Shown here: positions 28,057 through 37,457 of the stretch, in pieces
Layout of the letters: every line of letters begins with the position of its first letter
Numbering within the stretch: the stretch's first letter is position 1
Assembly (NCBI RefSeq): GCF_035319885.1
Contig: NZ_CP141285.1
Location: 1,054,001-1,118,000 of the forward strand
Direction of reading: 5' to 3'
Source: Altererythrobacter sp. H2
GTDB taxonomy: Bacteria > Pseudomonadota > Alphaproteobacteria > Sphingomonadales > Sphingomonadaceae
DNA length: 64,000 bases
The notes under the pieces: generated by a model
The model's database searches: none
Seen by the model: the letters and a program-made list of their open reading frames with translations, nothing else
What the model was told of the DNA's origin: nothing
Translations under genes and position numbers: made by a program

Positions 28057-28693
28057 GGTTGTCGCAACTCCGAAAGACTGGACTGGCATAGAACGGGCCG
28101 GGAACCTCGCGCCCGAAATCGGGGTGGATGAAGCAGGGCGCGGACCGCTGGCAGGCCCTGTTGTTGCCGCTGCGGTCGTGCTTTGCAAGAGTCCGCCGCA
28201 AGGGCTGGACGATTCCAAGCGCCTTTCGGCCAAGCGGCGCGCCGTGCTCGACGAACAGATCCGCCGCACCTGCGTCTGGGCCGTGGGCGTGGTGGAGGCA
28301 GACGAAATCGACCGGCTCAACGTGTTCGGGGCGACCATGCGGGCGATGACGCTGGCGGTCAGCCGCCTGTGCGAAGCCATCGGCTGCGAGCCGGGAAGCA
28401 TCCTGATCGACGGCAACATGACCCCGGCCGGGCGCGATGCCGGCTGGCGCTGGCCGGCGCGGGCGATTGTCGGCGGCGACGGGCTGGAGCCGTGCATCTC
28501 TGCCGCGTCGATCGTGGCCAAGGAATGGCGCGACCGCATCATGTGCGAAGCTGCCGGGCGCTATCCGCACTACGGCTGGGAACGCAACAAGGGCTATCCC
28601 ACGCCGGACCACCTGACGGCGCTGCGCGATCATGGACCCTGTCCGCTCCACCGCCGCAGCTTTGCCCCGGTGGCGCAGCTCGTGCTGATCTAG
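28055..28693 (+). CDS. rnhB: Ribonuclease HII
   Basis: 212 residues. The catalytic carboxylates are in GVDEAGRGPLAG and GLDDSKRLSAKRR, and the RNase HII basic helix in ASIVAKEWRDRIM. It cuts RNA in RNA/DNA hybrids and single ribonucleotides in DNA. The ATG at 28055 is chosen because no later ATG, GTG or TTG precedes the catalytic strand. The consequence is that its start codon overlaps the start of the opposite gene. Its stop shares CTAG at 28690-28693 with the convergent oxyR-like gene. Confidence 0.93.
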   Translation: MVVATPKDWTGIERAGNLAPEIGVDEAGRGPLAGPVVAAAVVLCKSPPQGLDDSKRLSAKRRAVLDEQIRRTCVWAVGVVEADEIDRLNVFGATMRAMTLAVSRLCEAIGCEPGSILIDGNMTPAGRDAGWRWPARAIVGGDGLEPCISAASIVAKEWRDRIMCEAAGRYPHYGWERNKGYPTPDHLTALRDHGPCPLHRRSFAPVAQLVLI

Positions 28694-29589
28694 GCCAGAA
28701 TCTCGCGCGCTTCGGTGGCGACGACCCCGGCAATGGCGCGATAGGCATCGGCATAGGCGGCATCGCTGCGCCAGGCGGCAGCGATGGTCCGCTCGGCCCG
28801 CCAGCCGGTGATGGCGAACCGTTTGACCATGGCCTCGCCCGGTGCCTCCGACCGCAGGTAGAGCTCGGGCAGGATGGCAAGGCCCAGTCCCGAGCCCGCC
28901 ATCTGGCGCAGGCTGTCGAGACTGGTGCCCTCGTAATCGCGCAGCAGCTCGGCATCCAGCTCGGCGCAGATCGCTTCCGCCTGGCGGTGGAAGTGGTGCC
29001 GCCGGTCGAGGCTGAGGACCGGCGCCCCGGCGAGCTCGGCCTTGTCCTGGCGCGGGCGGGCCAGCAGCGGATTGTCCGGCGCACCCACCAGGTGGACCGG
29101 CTCGCTGAACAAGGGGGTGACTTCCAGTTCGCCGGAAGGAAAGGGCAGGGGGGCCAGCAGCATGTCGATCTCGCCGCGGCGCAGTTCGGTCAGCTGGTCG
29201 TCGGGGATGCCTTCGCGGATATAGAGCCGCAGGGCGGGGTAATCACGATGCAGGCGGACGATCGCGGTCGGCATCAGATAGGGGCCGAGCGTGGGCGACA
29301 CGCCGAGCCGGATCGTGCCGGCGAGCCCGGTGCGGCTGCGCTCTGCCGCCTTTCGGATCTGGCCCACCTCGGCCAGCACTCGCCGCGCCCGCTCCACGAT
29401 CTCGCGGCCCGCAGGGGTCAGGCGGAAAGGCCGGCCGCGTTCCACCAGCGTCACCTTCAGCCGGGCTTCCAGCTCCTTGATCTGCTGGCTCAGGGTCGGC
29501 TGTGTCACATGGCAGGCCGCCGCAGCCGAGCCGAAGTTGGCGGTGTCGGCCAGAGCGACGAGGTACTGAAGCTGGCGCAGGCTGGGCAT
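28690..29589 (-). CDS. OxyR-like LysR regulator lacking the peroxidatic cysteine
   Basis: 299 residues. The N-terminal winged helix is RQLQYLVALADTANFGSAAA with TQPTLSQQIKELE, close to OxyR. The effector domain matches OxyR, including TSLDSLRQMAGSGLGLAILP. However, alignment to E. coli OxyR places His199 where the reactive Cys199 should be (DRRHHFHRQ), while Cys208 (AEAIC) is kept. It may sense peroxide differently or not at all. An ATAG-N7-CTAT operator lies right before its start codon, suggesting autoregulation. Confidence 0.85.
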   Translation of the reverse strand: MPSLRQLQYLVALADTANFGSAAAACHVTQPTLSQQIKELEARLKVTLVERGRPFRLTPAGREIVERARRVLAEVGQIRKAAERSRTGLAGTIRLGVSPTLGPYLMPTAIVRLHRDYPALRLYIREGIPDDQLTELRRGEIDMLLAPLPFPSGELEVTPLFSEPVHLVGAPDNPLLARPRQDKAELAGAPVLSLDRRHHFHRQAEAICAELDAELLRDYEGTSLDSLRQMAGSGLGLAILPELYLRSEAPGEAMVKRFAITGWRAERTIAAAWRSDAAYADAYRAIAGVVATEAREILA

Positions 29590-29604
29590 ATAGACAACGT
29601 CTAT
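29590..29604. promoter_or_regulatory. OxyR/LysR-type operator
   Basis: ATAGAC-AAC-GTCTAT is a perfect 6-base inverted repeat, and the whole matches ATAG-N7-CTAT, the half-site of known OxyR boxes. A second 12-base perfect palindrome, TTCCAATTGGAA, lies at 29621-29632. Both sit between the oxyR-like gene and the divergent YdcH gene. Confidence 0.6.
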
Positions 29605-29696
29605 CGATTCCGGTGCCAAGTTCCAATTGGAATTATTGCCCGCAGGTGCCCAGATGGAATGGCAACAGGGGATTAATCCTGATGCAGGAGCGCGCA

Positions 29697-29870
29697 ATGA
29701 CAGGCTATCTCGACCGGCTCGTTCGTCGCCATCGGCGGCTCGACCGCATGATCGACACGAGCAAGGCCGTGGGCAAACAGGAAGAACTGAAAGTGCTCAA
29801 GCGTCTGCGCTTGCGCCTGAAAGACCGAATCGAGGAAATCCGTCAACGCAATCATCCCGTCACGCGTTGA
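29697..29870 (+). CDS. YdcH family protein (DUF465)
   Basis: 57 residues, highly charged and helical: RLVRRHRRLDRMID and LKVLKRLRLRLKDRIEEIR. DUF465 proteins are small alpha-helical hairpins of unknown function in proteobacteria. The ATG at 29697 follows AGGAG at 29686-29690 with 6-base spacing; a second ATG in the same frame at 29682 lacks this. It is divergent from the oxyR-like gene and followed by a terminator. Confidence 0.87.
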   Translation: MTGYLDRLVRRHRRLDRMIDTSKAVGKQEELKVLKRLRLRLKDRIEEIRQRNHPVTR

Positions 29871-29953
29871 TGGTGGCGCGGCGTGCAGGGAGCTTCCCCT
29901 CCCCCCAACCCATCCCTGCACGCCGCAGAAAATAGACGTAACTTCCTCGACTT

Positions 29954-29989
29954 GGGCGGGCCGGACCCTTTCCTGGCCCGCCCATTTTT
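29954..29989 (+). terminator. Rho-independent terminator after YdcH gene
   Basis: A perfect 9-base GC stem (29954-29962 with 29975-29983) with a 12-base loop is followed by A then five T at 29985-29989. It separates the YdcH gene from nhaA. Confidence 0.8.
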
Positions 29990-30025
29990 CTTGACCGCCT
30001 GCAATCTACAGGGCCAGATAACGCC

Positions 30026-32574
<2,549 letters not shown>

Positions 32575-32601
32575 GGGGGATTTCCCTTTGCTCCCTCACT
32601 C

Positions 32602-32696
32602 CGTCACCCCGGACTTGATCCGGGGTCCCGCTTACTTGGCGGAGTAGCACCTAGCCCTGAAGAACAGCGGGACCCCGGGTCAAGCCCGGGGTGACG
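32602..32696. repeat. 95-bp palindromic element, copy 1
   Basis: Two 31-base arms (32602-32632 and 32666-32696) are inverted copies with two differences. Each arm also folds alone: a 7-base GC stem around a CTTGA or TCAAG loop. The arm-to-arm differences are paired changes that keep the stem. A copy of identical length lies at 33147-33241. Confidence 0.9.
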
Positions 32697-32778
32697 ATAG
32701 GGGCGACCGGTGAGTGCATAGCTGACATTCGGGCAACGACCCCATTGCGGAAAGAAGCCCGCCCAATAAGATAAACCC

Positions 32779-33069
32779 ATGAGAGTGGCGAACATCAGCT
32801 CGGCGATCGTCATTTTGCTTTGGCTTGGATTAGCCTTCGCGGGACGTAACCAATTGACGCCCTTCTTGGTGGATGAAGTCGCTGATTGGCCGACCATCAC
32901 CAGTATTGATTTTGTAATCCTGTTGCCATTGCTGATGGCGATGGCGCTACTTGCTCTCGCCTGCGTGTGTAATGCGTCGAGGCGGTGGCCTGCTGCATTG
33001 CTAGTCGCGTCGTTCGCATGGCTGATCGCGATTTTGCCTTATGTAATTGTTTCCGGTGGTGGGGTTTAA
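32779..33069 (+). CDS. Small membrane protein of unknown function in repeat island
   Basis: 96 residues with three predicted membrane helices (about 8-22, 44-63, 72-90) and no recognised family. The base composition is clearly less GC-rich than in neighbouring genes, with codons such as ATT, TTG and TTT, which suggests acquired DNA. It lies exactly between two 95-bp palindromic elements. It starts ATG without a strong ribosome site. It is likely but not certainly a gene. Confidence 0.55.
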   Translation: MRVANISSAIVILLWLGLAFAGRNQLTPFLVDEVADWPTITSIDFVILLPLLMAMALLALACVCNASRRWPAALLVASFAWLIAILPYVIVSGGGV

Positions 33070-33146
33070 CGGCAACTTTCCACCCAGTTTCCGACAATCG
33101 CCATCCTCCCAAGCCTGCCTGTACCCAGACCATCGCTTCCACCCTT

Positions 33147-33241
33147 CGTCACCCCGGGCTTGACCCGGGGTCCCGCTTCTAGGCCCAGAAGCGCCGGGCT
33201 CCGAAGAACAGCGGGACCCCGGCTCGGGGGCCGGGGTGACG
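33147..33241. repeat. 95-bp palindromic element, copy 2
   Basis: Arms 33147-33177 and 33210-33241. It has the same length and arrangement as copy 1 and shares GAAGAACAGCGGGAC in the middle. Stem changes between copies are compensated on the other side (A-T to G-C in the left hairpin, G-C to C-G in the right). It ends 21 bases from the GIY-YIG stop codon. Confidence 0.9.
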
Positions 33242-33262
33242 AGTGGTTTGAGGTCGACCCGC

Positions 33263-33562
33263 TTAGATCAGCGTATCGTAGAGATCGTCCCAATCCGGGT
33301 TCGCCTGCTCGATCAGTTCGATCTTCCACGCCCGTCGCCAGCGCTTGAGGCGTTTTTCGTGCGCGATCGCCTCCTCGATGGTGCCGCAGCGGTCGGCCCA
33401 GACGAGGCGGGTGAGGTCATGGTGGCGGCAGAATGCCGAGCCCTTGCCGTCGCGGTGCTGGGTGATCCGTGACGCCAGATCGGACGTGACGCCCAGGTAG
33501 AGCGTGCCGCGATAGCGGTCGGCCATAAGGTAGACCCAGCCGCCTCTGGTTTCGCGCTCCAT
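33263..33562 (-). CDS. Single-domain GIY-YIG nuclease
   Basis: 99 residues, only a GIY-YIG domain: WVYLMADRYRGTLYLGVT supplies the two tyrosine strands, ASRITQHR the catalytic arginine, and AIAHEKRLKRWRR the metal-binding glutamate. It belongs to the UPF0213/YhbQ-like group. The frame stays open upstream through repeat sequence, so translation might start earlier; ATG at 33562 is the first before the domain and has no clear ribosome site. Palindromic repeats bracket it on both sides, which suggests it belongs to a mobile unit. Confidence 0.85.
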   Translation of the reverse strand: MERETRGGWVYLMADRYRGTLYLGVTSDLASRITQHRDGKGSAFCRHHDLTRLVWADRCGTIEEAIAHEKRLKRWRRAWKIELIEQANPDWDDLYDTLI

Positions 33563-33579
33563 CGGGCGAGGGAACAGGA

Positions 33580-33609
33580 AGCGGGACCCCGGGTCAAGCC
33601 CGGGGTGAC
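33580..33609. repeat. Single arm of the palindromic element
   Basis: One right-type arm (30 bases) matches the arm at 32666-32695 exactly. On the minus strand it lies 17 bases before the GIY-YIG start codon, in the position of a promoter or leader. Confidence 0.85.
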
Positions 33610-33813
33610 CAAGTGCCGGTAAGGCAGAGGCCGAATGACCGCTCCAAATCCCCCCTGTCCTACAGCCCCCGGCCCGTGGCATAGCCGTGGAATGACCGCG
33701 CTTCGCCCCTTTCTCCGCCTCTCGCAAAGGGGCATGAACCGGGCGAAGTTTTTTGCCTCAGGACTGTGTAACAAGCGGTCCATGTCACCCTGTAACATGA
33801 GCCCGGTAACACC

Positions 33814-34941
33814 ATGAACCAAGCCGTCTACATCCGCCCGATCGCCATGGTGCCGGCGCCGCACAGCGAGCATGGCAATGCCCTGAAGCTCGCCGGCGGG
33901 CTCACTTATGCCAGCCGCTTTGCGGTGATCCTGCGGGAAGGGGGCAAGGTAACCGACCGCTGGCTGGCGGGCGCGGACACCATTGCCGACGTGCTGGCTG
34001 CATTGCCGGACGCCGTCATCGCCGACGCGCAGGAGCAGTGGGCCAACCTGGCGCGCAGCCATGCGCCGCTGCAACTGGGGGCACGCACGGTGCGGCTCGA
34101 CCAGCCGCAGGTGGTCGGCATCCTCAATGTGACGCCTGACAGCTTCAGCGACGGGGGCGAGTTCCACGAAGACCCGGAGGTCGGCCGTGCCCATGCCGCC
34201 GCCATGCTGGAGGCAGGCGCGGCGCTGGTCGACATCGGCGGAGAGAGCACCCGCCCGGGCGCACCGGCGGTGTGGGAAGGGGACGAGCTCAAGCGGGTGA
34301 TCCCGGCGGTCGAGTACTGCGCCAGCATGGGCGCCGCGATCAGCGTCGACACCCGCCGCCCGGCAGTGATGGAAGCCGCGCTGGCGGCGGGCGCAAGCAT
34401 GATCAACGACGTCTCCGCGCTGCGCCACGATCCGCGCAGCGCCGAGTTCGTCGCCCGCCATGGCTGCCCGGTGGTGCTGATGCACGCGCCGGGCGAAGGC
34501 GACGACCTGCACCACAACCCGGCCTACCAGGGCAGCTATGCCAGTGTGGTGCTCGACGTGTTCGACTGGCTGCGCGCGCGGCGCGATGCGGCGCTGGCGG
34601 CGGGGATCGCGCGGGAGGCGATCGTGCTCGATCCGGGCATCGGGTTCGGCAAGACGGTGGCGGACAACCTCGCATTGCTGAACGCGCTACCGCTGTTCCA
34701 TGCACTGGGCCAGCCGCTGATGCTGGGGGTCAGCCGCAAGCGGATGATCGGGGCCCTGAGCAACGAGGCGCCCGCGCACCAGCGGCTGGGCGGCAGCGTG
34801 GCGCTGGCGTTCAAGGGGATGGAGGCGGGCGTGCAGCTGCTGCGCGTCCACGATGTCGCCGAGACGGTCCAGGCGCGCAACGTGTGGCGGGGCTTGCGCG
34901 ATGCCGCGCTGACCGACTTCAGCGAGCTGCCGGGGGTCTAG
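33814..34941 (+). CDS. folP: Dihydropteroate synthase
   Basis: 375 residues, about 100 more than E. coli FolP because of an N-terminal extension (to residue ~100) seen in alphaproteobacteria. The core has the pterin-binding signatures GILNVTPDSFSDGG and DIGGESTRPGA, ISVDTRRP, and GVSRKRMIG near the C-terminus. It joins 6-hydroxymethyl-dihydropterin pyrophosphate to p-aminobenzoate in folate synthesis. Three GTAACA repeats lie in the 46 bases before the start. Its stop shares CTAG with the convergent SDR gene. Confidence 0.93.
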   Translation: MNQAVYIRPIAMVPAPHSEHGNALKLAGGLTYASRFAVILREGGKVTDRWLAGADTIADVLAALPDAVIADAQEQWANLARSHAPLQLGARTVRLDQPQVVGILNVTPDSFSDGGEFHEDPEVGRAHAAAMLEAGAALVDIGGESTRPGAPAVWEGDELKRVIPAVEYCASMGAAISVDTRRPAVMEAALAAGASMINDVSALRHDPRSAEFVARHGCPVVLMHAPGEGDDLHHNPAYQGSYASVVLDVFDWLRARRDAALAAGIAREAIVLDPGIGFGKTVADNLALLNALPLFHALGQPLMLGVSRKRMIGALSNEAPAHQRLGGSVALAFKGMEAGVQLLRVHDVAETVQARNVWRGLRDAALTDFSELPGV

Positions 34942-35699
34942 AAGGAGTAGCCGCCGTCGCTGACCATGACATGGCCGGTCACGTTGGCGGCCATGTCGCT
35001 GAGGAGGAAGCCGATCTCGCCTGCGATCTCGTCGGGCGTGGCGAACTGGCCGCGCGGGGTGGTGGCGGCCATGCCCTTCAGGGTGGCCTCGCGCCCGTGC
35101 TTGGCGACGGCCTCGCGGAACTGGTCGCCGCTGTCCCAGATGGCGGTGTCGATGCCGCCGGGGGCGATGGCGTTGACGCGGATGCCGTGCTTCGCGTTCT
35201 CGGCTGCGGCGATGCGGGCCATGTGGGCAACGCCCGCCTTGGCCACGCCGTAGGGGCCGATGCCCGGGACCGGCTTGATGCCGGTCACCGAAGCGGTGAC
35301 GACCGCGCTGCCGCCGCCGGTCTTGCGCATCGCGCGCAGCGCGGCGGCGAGGGTGAGGAAGGCGCCATCGCAGTTGACGCTCATCACCCGGCGCCACTCG
35401 TCGAAGGTGAGGTCGGTGATCTCGCCGCTGCCGCCGATCCCGGCGTTGACCACGGCATGGTCGAGCCGGTCCCACCCGGCCTCGAGCCGGGCCCACAGGT
35501 CGGGGTCGGCGACGCTGCCGGTGACCCGGTCGGCGGAGCAGGAGAGGTCGAGCGCGGCGAGGCCGGCTGCGTCGACGTCGACCAGGACGAGGTGGGCTGC
35601 GCCGTGCCGGTCGAGCCAGCGGGCGCAAGCCGCGCCAATGCCGGAAGCCGCGCCAGTGACGAGCGCGGTGCGGCCGGAGAAGTCGAGAGGGTTGGTCAT
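34938..35699 (-). CDS. SDR family NAD(P)-dependent oxidoreductase
   Basis: 253 residues, a classical short-chain dehydrogenase: TGAASGIGAA binds the cofactor, VVNAGIGG is the NAG-type strand, and YGVAK holds the catalytic Tyr and Lys. VLVDVD after strand 2 favours NAD over NADP. The catalytic serine lies in TASVTG. The substrate is unknown. It faces folP and is 43 bases beyond the end of the NtrC-like regulator gene upstream. Confidence 0.9.
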   Translation of the reverse strand: MTNPLDFSGRTALVTGAASGIGAACARWLDRHGAAHLVLVDVDAAGLAALDLSCSADRVTGSVADPDLWARLEAGWDRLDHAVVNAGIGGSGEITDLTFDEWRRVMSVNCDGAFLTLAAALRAMRKTGGGSAVVTASVTGIKPVPGIGPYGVAKAGVAHMARIAAAENAKHGIRVNAIAPGGIDTAIWDSGDQFREAVAKHGREATLKGMAATTPRGQFATPDEIAGEIGFLLSDMAANVTGHVMVSDGGYSF

Positions 35700-35742
35700 G
35701 GGCCGCGCCTAGCCGGGCCAGCCTGCGCCATCAAGCGCGTCA

Positions 35743-37161
35743 TCAAGCGACGTTGTCGATGCCCAGATCGGCCAGCTTGCGGTAGAGGGTCGAACGGCCG
35801 ATCCCGAGGCGGCGGGCGACTTCGGTCATCCGGCCGCGGTAGTGCCCGATGGCGAGGCGGATCACGTCGGCCTCGATCTCTTCCAGCGGACGCAGGTTGC
35901 CGTCCTCGGCATAGAGCATGACGCCCACGCCCTGCTGCATCGGGCTGGCGCTCTCGTGGTCCTCGCCGACCAGCGTGGCCAGTTGGGGGAAGCAGTCGGA
36001 GGTCAGCACTTCGCCTTCGCAGAACACTGCGGCGCGGAACAGCACCGCCTGCAACTGGCGCACGTTGCCGGGCCAGGAATAGGCCCCCAGCATGGCCAGT
36101 GCGCTGTCGGATATGGTTACCTCGCGCAGGCCCGGCTGCTCGCCGATGCGGGCGAGGAAGTGGCGGGCAAGGGCGGCGATGTCGCCCTGGCGTTCGCGCA
36201 GCGGGGGCAGGGTGATGCGGGTCGGGGCCAGCGCGGCGAGCAGGTCGGGATGGAAGTAGCCGCCGCTCTCGAGTTCGCCGACGGGCAGGTTGGTGGCACT
36301 CAGCACGCGCACATCGACCTTGTAGCCATGGCCCGCCCCGATCGGCCGGACCACGCCGTGGAGCAGCACGTCCGCCAGCTTGGCCTGGACGGCTTCGGGG
36401 AGGCGGTCGACCTCGTCCAGCACCAGCGTGCCGCCATCGCAATGCTGGAGCGCGCCGATCTGGCGATCGAACGCGCCCGGGAAAGCGCCGGGTTCGTGCC
36501 CGAACAGCAGCGATTCGACCGAGTTGGCCGGCACGCCGCGAACGTTGACGAAGCGGACCGGCGCACGCACGCGCGGGCTTGCCGCCTGCATCGCGCGCAG
36601 CAGCATGTCCTTGCCGGTGCCGTTCTCGCCCTGGATCAGCACGTGCCCGTGCCCGCGCGCGGCCTTTGCGGCCTTGGCCAGCGCGGTGCGGAAGGCCGGC
36701 GCATTGCCGATCATCGCATCGAAATCCGGCGTTGCGTCGAACTTTTCGGTCAGCGGCTGGAGCTCGTCCCGCGGGGCTTCCTGCCGGGTCGCGCTGCGCA
36801 GCGCCTGCATCAGCCGGTCAGGCGCGACCGGCTTGACCAGATAATCCGTTGCCCCGGCGCGCATCGCCTCGACCGCCAGCAGGGGGCTGGCGCTGGTGGT
36901 CAGCATCAGGATTGGCAGGGCAGGCCGGCGCTGCTTGAGTTCGCGGATCAGTTCGCAGGCGTCATCGCCGGGGACCCACTGGTCAAGGATGATGGCGCAA
37001 AGCTGCATCCCCTGCCGTGTGCCAAGAGTGGCGATGGCGGTTTCCGGATCTTTCACCACCAGCGTGCGCCAGCCCTCGCGCGCGGCGAGGACGGTGATGA
37101 GCCGGCTCTGTGCCGGTTCATCATCGATCAGCATCAGCAGGCGCGATTCGTCGGTTGCCAT
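35743..37161 (-). CDS. NtrC-family response regulator with altered GAFTGA loop
   Basis: 472 residues: receiver domain (LIDDEP; phosphoacceptor Asp60 in IILDQWVPG), AAA+ domain with Walker A GENGTGKDML and Walker B GGTLVLDEVDRLP, and a C-terminal Fis-type helix-turn-helix (VARRLGIGRSTLYRKL). The sigma-54 contact loop reads GAFPGA rather than GAFTGA, so activation through sigma-54 may be weakened or lost. ATG at 37161 has AAGGGA upstream. No sensor kinase is adjacent. It is divergent from the cytochrome oxidase subunit/pnt cluster. Confidence 0.9.
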   Translation of the reverse strand: MATDESRLLMLIDDEPAQSRLITVLAAREGWRTLVVKDPETAIATLGTRQGMQLCAIILDQWVPGDDACELIRELKQRRPALPILMLTTSASPLLAVEAMRAGATDYLVKPVAPDRLMQALRSATRQEAPRDELQPLTEKFDATPDFDAMIGNAPAFRTALAKAAKAARGHGHVLIQGENGTGKDMLLRAMQAASPRVRAPVRFVNVRGVPANSVESLLFGHEPGAFPGAFDRQIGALQHCDGGTLVLDEVDRLPEAVQAKLADVLLHGVVRPIGAGHGYKVDVRVLSATNLPVGELESGGYFHPDLLAALAPTRITLPPLRERQGDIAALARHFLARIGEQPGLREVTISDSALAMLGAYSWPGNVRQLQAVLFRAAVFCEGEVLTSDCFPQLATLVGEDHESASPMQQGVGVMLYAEDGNLRPLEEIEADVIRLAIGHYRGRMTEVARRLGIGRSTLYRKLADLGIDNVA

Positions 37162-37321
37162 CGGTTCCCTTGCCACGATCCGGTGTGTCTGGAGCGGAAC
37201 ATTGCCCCTAAACCGGATGGGTAAAGTTCAGCTTAAGGCTTTCGATAGTCGCCACGGGCTTGAAGGGAGACTAGCCCCGCGATAGAGCGTGGAGGAGAGT
37301 TCCATTACACAGGGTATTTCC

Positions 37322-37447
37322 ATGGCATCCGGCAACGATATCAAGTCAGCAGAGAAGACCTACGAAGGGTTCATCGGCCTGCTGAAGTGGTCCGTGCCGC
37401 TGGTGGCGGTCATCACTGCCATCGTCGTCACTCTGATCGCGACCTGA
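37322..37447 (+). CDS. aa3-type cytochrome c oxidase subunit IV
   Basis: 41 residues: a short polar N-terminus (MASGNDIKSAEKTYEGF) and one membrane helix (LVAVITAIVVTLIA). This is the small fourth subunit family of bacterial aa3 oxidases (PF07835 type). It lies 10 bases before pntAA, an arrangement seen in other alphaproteobacteria, although the oxidase genes themselves are elsewhere. The family is short and often missed by gene callers. Confidence 0.85.
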   Translation: MASGNDIKSAEKTYEGFIGLLKWSVPLVAVITAIVVTLIAT

Positions 37448-37457
37448 GCGCCGCCGC

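Noticed and set aside
32602-33609. CRISPR-like array
   Set aside because: The repeats are long palindromes with irregular distances, they frame genes, and there are no short regular spacers or cas genes.
33635-33817. 60-codon open frame before folP
   Set aside because: Rich in Pro, Ser and Arg, no ribosome site, and it covers the region of the GTAACA repeats and folP start.
34272-35921. Open frame of about 550 codons overlapping folP and antisense to the SDR gene
   Set aside because: It crosses two well-supported genes in a different frame and shows only low-complexity composition.
37222-37236. Possible CtrA box TAAA-N7-TTAA upstream of the NtrC-like regulator
   Set aside because: The first half-site has a changed key base and no supporting context, so it is weaker than the boxes at ccrM and cpaF.
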